Origin: Roridomyces roridus
Lineage: Eukaryota; Basidiomycota; Agaricomycetes; Agaricales; Mycenaceae
DNA: 64,000 bases
Assembly: GCA_029378245.1 (NCBI GenBank)
Contig: JARKIF010000006.1
Location: 310,001 to 374,000, forward strand
Reading direction: 5' to 3'
Each line of letters opens with the position of its first letter. Within the stretch, counting starts at the first letter, position 1. Of the stretch, positions 55,690 to 64,000 are shown piece after piece. The notes beneath the pieces are model-generated. The model made no database searches and was not told the DNA's origin. It saw nothing but the letters and a program-made list of their open reading frames with translations. Position numbers and translations under genes: made by a program.

Positions 55690-56801
55690 AGGCTAGGCTC
55701 CCTCGCCAGCTAGCGCTGAATATTTCCCCATCACCCGACGCTCTACCGTTTTGTTCCCAGTCCCGGCATTTGATCTGGTGGGCCGGCATGTTGCGCGGCA
55801 CTCGGAGATAGAGTGTGGAGATCGTGGGAAGGATGGCGAAGAGGTCTACCCTGCCGAAGTTGGCCGAGGTGCAGGTTTGCTCTGAGCGAGTGGAACTTGG
55901 CCGGAGGTCAATCATTGCCGAAGAATCGCCGTTGGGGGCCGAGCCCAATATAGCCGGCACTAGGCTCTCACCACTACCACGCCGACGATTTGGCGCACTC
56001 CGTGTCCCAATAGCACCAACAGCAAGGCTCGTATTGGTCAAGAGCGATGTCGGCGCGTCGACTGGCGAGAAGGCGAGCGGCCTTCTCAAAGTGGATGACT
56101 CGGCGATGATGGGATTCGTGGATGGAAGCGAGTTCGGCGAGGAGGAAGACTCCACCCCACGCTCGGTATTGGTCGTGCATGTGAGGGCATATGGCGAGAA
56201 TCGTCTGGACGGTGTGCATCCACGCACGGGCCCATTCTGCACGAGTACTGATGGGCCGAGTGGCTTTGGGGGTAGCGATGGATGTAAGCTGGGCGTCGCC
56301 GGTAGTCTCCGCGCTGCGCTTGGAGTCGACGACTCGCACAGTCTCGGCGAGGGTGGCACGGATAGAGACAATACCGTTCGCAACTCCGAATCATACCCAT
56401 GGGTGCTCGGCCGACTCAACGTTGACCCGACGTTCGGGTGCAGGCTCGTCGGAGTCGGAGTCAGCGTCAGCGTCGTCTCCAGATCCCGTAGAAAGGTTGT
56501 TGCCTCCATCAACGGTGCCACCGGTGTGTCGTGTGCGTTTGTTGCCGTTCCGTTTAGCTCTCTCCTGGTCCCGAGCCCACTGAGCACACACTTCCAGGAA
56601 CGGGCCGAAGAACGACTCGACTTGTTCGTCGGTGAAGGGAGTGGAAGTCGAGCCGTAGATGTTGGCAGGCAGTGCGGGGAAGAGCTTTCGGAGGGATAGG
56701 AGAGTAGTGGCGATGGATACGGTGACAGTCTTGAACGCGGAGACGATGGTTTCGGCCTCCTGTGTTCTAGCATCGTTGGTGGTTGTGTTGGCATCGGACA
56801 A
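55690..56801 (-). pseudogene. Gag-like ORF1 of the DIRS-like retroelement, frame-disrupted
   Basis: The first segment opens MSDANTTTNDARTQEAETIV and reads SLRKLFPALPANIYGSTSTP, then an acidic low-complexity stretch (SGDDADADSDSDEPAPERR). After a frame change the segment ISTRAEWARAWMHTVQTILA, DQYRAWGGVFLLAELASIHE and RRVIHFEKAARLLASRRADI follows. W-x-x-A-W...H..Q..Y plus VI-x-F/Y-D/E-xAxR is the pattern seen in the ORF upstream of RT in such elements. Its position immediately upstream of the RT on the same strand supports this. Several frame breaks are present. No closely related family was recognised beyond that. Confidence 0.45.
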
Positions 56802-56872
56802 GAGTGTAACGCCAGAGAAGCGATGGGAGGCGAGTGCTGCGAGGCGAGTGCGAGACTCAGTCCCTGTACCAT

Positions 56873-58973
56873 AACACGAGCACGAGATGTTCGTACCTAG
56901 CGGCGCGTCAAGAATCGAGTCAAGCGCAACGGCGTAGCACCACTCGGAGACGAAGGAGCTGGCTAGAATTATCTCAGCACGGCTCGTAAGTTGCAGCTCG
57001 TACGACGAGGCTTACAACTTCGGTGGACACCCGAACGAGGAACACGGCGGCGGTCGTGTTGGTGTCCCGAGAATTCAACCTTGCTAACGAGCTCGTGCTA
57101 GATTTGATCTCAGCAACGGCGCGAAGAGCAAGTGAATGTGCGAACTCACCTGAGCAAGACGAACATGGAGAGGCAGCGGTAGCCTCCTGTTGCAGCTTGC
57201 TCAGGTTTAAGAGTCGTGATCACGACGATCGACCCTCCTCCCTGTCTCGGAAGGGAATGAATGCACAGCGCCGGACAGGAACAAGGCCCAGGTCCGGACT
57301 TGCGATGGAGGGATCGCCGGATCGACCAAACGGCGGTTTGGGCGGAGGAGTGGAGCGCTCGGCGCACGTCGATTAGATTTGTGCAAACATTCCTTTTTAA
57401 ACCCAATTTATGTAAGGTAAAACAGGTTCGTCAAAGATGGAGTTGGAATTCGGAGTTGAAATATTATCCCGGCCGAAAGCCGAATTTCAATACTCTTCCG
57501 ATATTTCAATGAACTAGATGGCAAATCGATCAGAGGTCCTGGGGGGGCCTGGAGAAATTGCCGCAGGTGACGCAATTGCGTCAATCTGCGCCAGTGTTGG
57601 CGCCGCAAAGGTCAGTACAAGCCAGAAAATTCTTTTATTGCATCGATAGTGGGTCTCAGAGTGGCCACGGAGAGCACCAATGTTATCAGTACTTGAGATA
57701 GAAAGAGGTGGGTCAAATTTGACACAAGTTTTTATGCGATCGGCGGCAAACTTACCATTTGAATGCGTCAATCGGCGCCAATGTTGGCGGCAAATCGGCG
57801 GCAAATTGACTGATCGGCGCCAGCCCTGGCGGCAATGGGTGCCACACGGCGTCACGGAGAATTGCGTGACAGGCGGCAGTGTGACAGATCGGCGCCACTT
57901 CTGCACCACCAGTGTCCACGGCGCCAGGTTCCTCCGGCGCCAGTTTTCTGACGTGCAACTTCAGTATCTAAATCTTCAAGTGGCACCTCCGCGTCTACGA
58001 CTCGAGAACCATGATGGCATGGACTCACAAGGTCACGCAAGGTTGAATCAATGTTCAGCTCGGCGAGTAAGTTACGATTCCTAACTTGATTAGGAATCGT
58101 TCTTTATGAATCTGTCTTCATCAAACCATCCCCGATGCCCATTTGGAACTCGGAACATGATCCGAGCCAGATTGCCGTGCCTTACTTGCATCAAGAACTC
58201 GGCGATTTCCGTACATACCTTGAGTGAAGATCTCGATTATTTCGTTCGCGGGTCCACCGTGGGTCCGTGACTGGCATAGGAATAGAATGGGATGCAAAGA
58301 GGCGAGGACGGATCCGAAGTCCGACTTGCTTATTGACAGTTGATTGGCATTGACAGCGGTGCTCATGTTCGGACAGCGGGAACCCGAGGTATCTGCCGAC
58401 TCTCTGCCTTCATGCTCTGGGTCTCAGATCCCTGTATGTACTATGTAGCGTGCAATCTCGCTCGGAGTCAACCACATAGACCCGGGAAATGGTGATTGAA
58501 ATCAGCCGGTAAGCAGATGAAATGCCTCGGCGGCGATGTGTGTCAGCATCCCTTGCTTTCTCTGCCCACAACGCCGTCTCTTGCCATGGTCGTGCTCTTT
58601 CCGCCTCTCTTGAGTCTTGCTAATATGGCCGACACTCTTGGATTCTGGGGTACTTACTGGGATTCTGGTCCATCTGCGTGCCGGGCCCAATCTGCTCTCA
58701 TGGTTACCGGCATGCGGTGCCGCCCAATCTTCGATAACACCCTCTTGCACCTCGTCTCGCCTGCCTCAGAGGCCTGCATCGGGGTCGGGTCTTTCTTGCC
58801 TACAGGCATTGCAGCTCCTGGTATGCCTGGTTACGACCGCTGTCGTCCGTTGTCGTTGTCTTGATACACGTATCTTTAGCATGCGGCGGCGCGCACGTCG
58901 AATGCCTTGATCTTTGTGTATCTGACAATATAGAAGGTATGTGTGCCGTTCTTTCGCTCGTTGAAATTGTGTG
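56873..58973. other. Repeat-rich stretch between two retro/transposon blocks
   Basis: It includes a segment related to the 6-kb element (57545-57955). The rest holds no recognised gene. A frame at 58496-58864 (reads SLPTTPSLAMVVLFPPLLSL) has no family match. Confidence 0.45.
57545..57955. repeat. Fragment related to the 1.29-kb element at 5991-7279
   Basis: The left end reads GGGCCTGGAGAAATTGCC, 17 of 20 bases identical to the right-hand terminus of the 6-kb element (GGGCCCGGAGAATTTACC in the same sense). It is followed by GCAGGTGACGCA, echoing GCAGCTGCCGCA there. The following 400 bp are filled with GGCGCC, GGCGGCAA and TGCGTCA words and share TCAAATTTGACACAA with the first element (ACTTTGACACAA). 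No matching opposite terminus was found, so it is probably a one-ended remnant of the same or a sister family. Confidence 0.5.
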
Positions 58974-59141
58974 ATGACTGAATCTCACCCAGATACCACC
59001 AGTGAACACATCGGGAGCATTGGTGACGTAGTGGATGGTCAGTTTATCCCTTTCCTCTGCCCCTACTTTGAATTCAAAGCCGTCGCAGCTATAGAGTGTA
59101 ATATCTATCTCCGTGCCCCCCGGGTACGGGGTACTTTGTGC

Positions 59142-59258
59142 CTTTGCGTGAGCAAGGCCGCCGGAGACGGCAGAACGGGCCTTTGCGTTAGCAAGGCCGC
59201 CGGAGACGGCAGAACGGGCCTTTGCGCAAGCAAGGCTGCCGGAGACGGCATACCAGTG
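59142..59258 (+). repeat. 39-bp minisatellite, three units
   Basis: Three head-to-tail units start at 59142, 59181 and 59220. The common part is CTTTGCG-AGCAAGG-GCCGGAGACGGC. If translated they give LCVSKAAGDGRTG twice and then LCASKAAGDG. Unit ends differ by a few bases. Each contains a small GCCG-GAGA-CGGC hairpin. They lie at the left border of the Helitron-like coding block. Confidence 0.85.
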
Positions 59259-59599
59259 ATCTTGAACGTTGCACCGCGCACTCTCGTTGGCTGCACCATG
59301 TTTATTGGTCCAGTTTTTCTGAGTGCCGCTGGGAATACGATGAATTGTATTACGAGATTAGACAAACACTCAATTATCAGGGATCTTGCGATAGACATTG
59401 ACGATGCCCTCGAAACACCTCAGTCTTCGGGTGAGATATATCACAACATTCATTTGCTCCTCGTCTTGGCTGCTGTGTGTCTTTTACTCAGTCTAGTTTC
59501 TTCAAAGCTCTGGTCAACTCATGCACTGAATGTGGATCACGGGCCTGCTCAAAACCTCCTTGGCGGCGGCAGACACGTTAATGGTAAATTCTCGAGCAG

Positions 59600-60548
59600 T
59601 CTGATTGTCCCATATATCATTGATAGTCACGGGATTGAAAACCTCGGTCGGGGTTCCTTCATGTTCGAAATCCAGTGCTTACGAAGTGAGATTCACATCC
59701 ACCTGCCAAAAAACCGGAATTTTGTTGCTGTGGACATACCATTGGGTGTAATTCTGAACCTCTTGACAACCCATGAGCTGCGTCACACTGCAGACTTGCA
59801 CGGAGCTCATCTGTACAAGAAAAATCGACTGGCGGAATCACAGGAAATTATGAATGGCCATTCATGTGTTTCAAGTAATTGTCGAGACCTTGTCTCGATT
59901 ATGTGTTTCATGTCTCCACCTGAAGATAAGCCCAGCACCATGTCTGATGCATATAGACAGCATCAAGACGAGCAGAGAGCAAAGGAGGCAGCCCAACTCA
60001 GATATGCACAGAAACGGGACTTGAATGAATTGTTACCTGCATTTTTCCCTCCTGAACCTCTCAAGAAATCAGAATTGCATCGTATTTTGACTGGCAGCTG
60101 TAATGCATTCCTCCCGGAGAAATTCGTTGAAGCTGGTTGCGCTGTATGCGGAATGCTGTATCCTTTAACTAAACTTTCGCATTTGAGTGAATTTTCTGGG
60201 TCACTGGATGTTCTGTGTGCTCAAGGAGTAACCAGAAAGGAGCGATACCGTAGCAGTGACCCAATCGAGGAACTCTCTGGGCCTGTCCTCGCAGAAGGTT
60301 GCACACATCTGTGTGTTTACTGTGAAGGTTCTCTAGGGTCTAGAACCATCCCCACAAATGCATTGGCTAAACATGGCTGGTTGGGACCTGTTCCGCCCGA
60401 ATTGCAAGACTTGAGTTATGCCGAGAGTGTCATGATTGCCAAGATAAGACACAACCGATGTGTTATGCGGGTCAACTCCGGCAGAGTGCGAATGCATGCC
60501 AATGCTATCATGTTCGCTCAGCCGGTTCTGAAAGATTGCGCAGAATAG
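59600..60548 (+). pseudogene. Helitron RepHel N-terminal part
   Basis: The frame reads PLGVILNLLTTHELRHTADL and HGAHLYKKNRLAESQEIMNG, then SVSSNCRD-type Cys residues, ELHRILTGSCNAFLPEKFVE with CAVCGMLYPLTKLSHLSEF, TKERYR-like repeats, GCTHLCVYCEGSL, LQDLSYAESVMIAKIRHNRC and MRVNSGRVRMHANAIMFAQP. It stops at VLKDCAE-stop (60548). The succession of paired Cys and the AE.MIA.IRHNRC block are those of Agaricomycete Helitron proteins upstream of the Rep domain. Relative to full-length relatives, the segment expected after FAQPVLK appears shortened before the Rep block begins. Confidence 0.65.
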
Positions 60549-60549
60549 A

Positions 60550-61520
60550 TCACCAGGTGTCGGGCAATATTGCTGACCGGCTTGTTGAAGGCCTCCATGT
60601 TCGGCCCGAGACTGACCAGGAGAAAGACTGTTTTGACCTCATGCACGATCTCGATGGAATTGGGGCTTATGTACCTGGTTCGGCAACAAGCAAACGGCAT
60701 ATGCGGAATGAAATCTGGTCCAGCACAGCATTTATGGGGGCTCCAAGCTGGTTTGTAACCATGTCCTGGAATGACAGTGGCCATCCACTTGCATTGTATT
60801 ATGCCCAAGAGGACACCATCTTCAGACCTGAGATCAAATCCGCTGATGAGCGCTACAGATTGATGTCCAAAAACCCTGTCGCAGCTGCACGATTTTTTCA
60901 TTACATGATGGAGGTATTCATTGAAGAAATTTTGTGTTGGAAAAAGGAAGACGCGGGTGCATTCGGTCACACTGGGGGCTTCTATGCAGTTGTTGAACAG
61001 CAAGGCCGGCTGACCCTTCACTCACATTGTTTAATCTGGGTGAAAAATGCACTGTCACCCCAGGATATCCGAGACAGGTTAACAGCTGAAGATAGCATTT
61101 TTACAATGAGGCTCATGGCATATCTCGAGTCAACCCATCAAGGTAGATTCAACCATGGCAAACTCGCTGATGTGCAAGCTCGAGTGGGTGTTGACTCGCA
61201 GATTTCCGAGGCCACACTGGATACTCACAAGTACCAGGCACCGACATTAACGTTTCCTGAGCCTCCTCCTCCTTTATGTGACACTGTCAACTGCCATGGA
61301 ACATGTGTGGCTTGTAGCCATTTGTCAGAATGGTGGGATAGATATGAACATGAAGTGGACGACTTGCTGGTTAGGTCCAATATTCACAGCTGCCGGCACT
61401 CAGTCAAGGATGTTGAAGAGGAGAATAATAAAAAAGATTGGCGGCATCTCAAGAAGCGCAACAAAACCAAAATTCGCATTCATGAACGGCGAGGGTGCCT
61501 CACAAATCTGGGGTCTGCAA
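60550..61520 (+). pseudogene. Helitron Rep (HUH-type) domain part
   Basis: The frame, shifted relative to the previous block, reads NIADRLVEGLHVRPETDQEK, ATSKRHMRNEIWSSTAFMGA, PSWFVTMSWNDSGHPLALYY, SKNPVAAARFFHYMMEVFIE and RLTLHSHCLIWVKNALSPQD. HSHCLIW is the His-hydrophobic-His motif that binds metal in the Rep nuclease. NCHGTCVACSHLSEWWDRYE gives a Cys/His cluster. At about 61495-61520 a further frame change is needed to reach CKARFPRDVVEETVV in the next block. Confidence 0.7.
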
Positions 61521-64000
61521 GGCTCGATTTCCCCGTGATGTTGTGGAAGAAACCGTAGTTGATACAGATGGTCATATTACTTTTGAACATTGGGAGCCGT
61601 ACATGAATACAATCAACACTTTGATTACCTATTTCTCTCAGTGTAACACTGACTGTACTAGCCTCTTGTCTGGTACTGCAGTTAAGGCTGTAATCTCCTA
61701 TGTTTCTGATTATGTGTCAAAGTTGGGGCTCAAATCATACCAGGCCTTTGCCTCTGTTTTTGATGTGTTTGATCGAAACTCTGATAATTTTGACAGTACC
61801 AGCGCTGATGAGGATACCACAAGAAAACTTATGAGACAAATGGTCAACGCGATGTCCACGAAGATGGAAATTGGGAGTCCAATGGCATCACTCTATCTCC
61901 TTGGAAATCCGGATCACTATGCTAGTCATGAGTATGCAAATTTTAGCTGGCGTACCTACGTGGCCTATGTGAAAAGAGATTGGGCAAGAGATTTGCAAAA
62001 TAATTTAACCATGGACCTTGATGACACTCCCGAAGACTTCATAACCCTGCAGAACAACAGAGGAGACATCATTGTGTCTTCAATTGTCGACGATTACACA
62101 ATGCGTCCGTCGGTCTACAACTCTGTCAACTTGTATGAGTGGATTCAGTCACATCAGAAGAGGGCATTCACCAAATCGGAAAAAGATCATATTCTGCAGG
62201 AGCGTGAACTGTACAGTGCGTTTGAGAAAGATATCAGTGACTCAGATAGCTCCTCCTCCTTCATTGATGGAGACCAAGATTTGACGCAAAGCAGTGCCAA
62301 TGAATCAGATGATGAAATTCAATTTGAGCCTGGTGATGCAAAAACTACACCACCCAAGTACCCCTTCATCGGAGAACACCGCCAGAAAGACACCCATGGT
62401 GTGTACTGTGACTTTTCCAGGCTCAACAAGATAATCCCAAATTTCATGGGAGGTGCCATTCCACGATCAGACCGTGGAGATCGTGAATATTACTGTTTAT
62501 CTATTTTGACAATGTTTAAACCTTGGCGTTCACCGAGAGATCTCAAGGAGGTGTCCTCCACTTGGGATGAAACCTTCAATGATCACACCTTCACTGGACG
62601 GCAACACGAGTTGTTGAAGAACTTCAACCTCCGTTTTGAATGCAATGATGCACGAGATGATCACTATGCAGCAATGAAACGCAAACTGGCTGAAGCAGAT
62701 TTTGAACCTTCCAGCCGTTTCAACCAAACCATCCTGGGTCACAAGGATGATGTCGTAGACTTCATTGATGATGAGCTAGAAGAATTTGAAGATTACTCTG
62801 CGCATGAAATTGGTCCCAAATCTCGTAAATTGAAAGCGCAGATGGAGGAGATAAGGTCCGTACTGGCTGGTTCTAAATGGCTGAATAAAACAACTGACGG
62901 TTTGATCATGAATGTTTCGACTGAAGCTTTAACTCCACCTTTCAAAACTAAAACAAGCTGGTCAAAAATTGTGGACGCCGAGAGAAAGCTGCTCACAGTC
63001 AACAAATTGGCCAATATGCCTACAAGCTATTCCGGTCATGGTGCACCATTCACTGCGGCTACACACAACAAAGTCGAGGAACTGCCGTTCAACTATTTCA
63101 CCTCTGCTCAAAAAGTTGATGCAGACTTGAACATGAACATCAAGCTGGAATGCTGTGACTTCTTTACATTGAACATTGAACAGACCAGAGCATTTACAAT
63201 TGTGGCAGACCATGCCTCAGCAGTCCAGTCAGTGCCATTGAGAATGTATCTCGGTGGCATGGGAGGTTCGGGTAAATCACAAGTCATCAAGGCTATTAGC
63301 CGGTTTTTTGAAATGAGGAATGAAAATTACAGGTTTATGCTCCTCGGACCCACAGGATCAACCGCAGCTCTTGTAAATGGCTCCACTTACCATTCTGTCT
63401 TCAAGGTGCCTCGAGAAACAGGGCGCAAAAATAGAGATGACATTGACGGAATTCGCAATGAAGCAACAGCAATGGCAGCTGTCAATGAGCGCATCCAGGG
63501 TGTAGAGTATATTTTCCTTGATGAAGTGTCCATGGTGTCCTGCAACGATCTGCAAACCCTGGCAAGTCAGGCTGCCAAGGCCAGAAATATCCATGATGTT
63601 GCATTTGGGGGATTGAATGTGATCCTGGCCGGTGATTTTGCACAGTTGCCACCAACTCGGGGCCCTGCTCTGTATGCATCCTTGAAAACCCCTAGTCTTG
63701 CAGATGCAAATACCGATTTTGATCAAGCCTCAATTCTGGGTCGTATGATTTGGCACCAGTTCAATACTGTTGTGATTCTCCGGCAGAATATGAGACAGAG
63801 TACTTCCACAGCGGAGGATTTAAAACTGCGTACTGCATTGGAAAATATGAGATACCGTGCATGCACCGCTGAAGATATTGAATTCCTGAGATCCCGTGTA
63901 GCCAGTGACAAGCCGGGTCATCCACGTTTGGACTCTGTTGAGTTCAGAAATGTGTCTGTGATCACTGCCTGGAATGTGCATAAAGATACAATAAATCAAC
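61510..64000 (+). CDS. Helitron Rep C-terminal part and PIF1-type helicase (runs off window)
   Basis: The frame opens KARFPRDVVEETVVDTDGHI, and AVISYVSDYVSKLGLKSY holds the two Rep tyrosines. The acidic stretch DISDSDSSSSFIDGDQD is followed by PRSDRGDREYYCLSILTMFK and PWRSPRDL, as in RepHel linkers. Helicase motifs follow: RMYLGGMGGSGKSQVIKAIS (Walker A), YIFLDEVSMVSCNDLQTLA (Walker B), VILAGDFAQLPPTRGPALYA (motif III) and FNTVVILRQNMRQSTSTAED (motif IV region). No stop occurs before base 64000, so the remaining helicase motifs lie outside. The helicase unwinds DNA during rolling-circle transposition. Confidence 0.85.

Larger units (their letters stand above)
59280..64000 (+). mobile_element. 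Helitron, autonomous type but frame-shifted, 3' truncated by window edge
   Basis: Three successive plus-strand coding blocks (about 59280-60548, 60550-61520 and 61510-64000) together give the layout of a Helitron RepHel protein: N-terminal zinc-finger-like region, Helitron_like_N Rep domain, then a PIF1-family helicase. Breaks in frame separate the blocks. The element's 5' TC and 3' hairpin/CTRR ends could not be identified; the 3' end lies beyond the window. Confidence 0.8.

Noticed and set aside
55815..56699. 294-codon plus-strand frame
   Set aside because: It lies antisense to the gag-like ORF, is Val/Gly/Ser-rich and matches nothing. Shadow frame.
1..64000. CRISPR arrays, operons, ribosome binding sites and Rho-independent terminators
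   Set aside because: The window is eukaryotic with intron-rich genes. No spaced direct-repeat array or bacterial-type signal was seen.

Overview
The window reads as nuclear DNA of a filamentous basidiomycete, most likely an Agaricomycete. Nearly every gene is broken by several short (about 45-70 bp) GT-AG introns. The recognisable families (DUF6534 membrane proteins, DUF6699 proteins, glyoxal oxidases, NRPS-like adenylating reductases, a DIRS-like reverse transcriptase, a Helitron) are typical of that group. Gene models were assembled by reading both strands and joining exons at plausible splice sites. Outer coordinates are mostly firm; internal exon edges are approximate.

Region 1 (1-21.5 kb) looks like a specialised-metabolite cluster. 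It holds a 2-oxoglutarate/Fe(II) oxygenase (cut by the left edge), an NADP reductase of the DFR/GRE2 type, an epoxide hydrolase, a three-domain NRPS-like adenylation-thiolation-reductase enzyme, a divergently transcribed cytochrome P450, an NmrA-like protein and a flavin-containing monooxygenase. A second, broken copy of the reductase lies on the far side of the NRPS-like/P450 core. A 1.29-kb transposon-like element with 9-bp target duplications sits 0.2 kb upstream of the epoxide hydrolase.

Region 2 (21.5-45 kb) carries a small two-helix membrane protein, a DUF6534 seven-helix protein, two paralogous glyoxal oxidases about 10 kb apart on the same strand and, between them, a single-pass surface protein, a GPCR-like seven-helix protein and a transcription factor with two successive Zn2Cys6 clusters. 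A DUF6699 protein follows. The arrangement suggests, but does not prove, a sensing/secreted-oxidase neighbourhood. Two small non-autonomous DNA elements lie here (27.74 kb and 37.12 kb).

Region 3 (45-51 kb) is rearranged. A serine hydrolase gene (+) and a glutaminase gene (-) run head-on into each other and both lose their 3' halves at about 48.1 kb. The 3' end of a Maf-like pyrophosphatase gene lies beyond. The promoter of the serine hydrolase is duplicated upstream. An intact small RCR-like membrane protein closes the region.

Region 4 (51-64 kb) is repeat-dominated: a decayed DIRS-like retroelement (gag-like ORF and RT/RNase H on the minus strand) interrupted by a 434-bp hAT-type element with perfect 8-bp target duplications, a fragment related to the 6-kb element, a 39-bp minisatellite, and a frame-shifted Helitron (Rep and PIF1-type helicase) running off the right edge.
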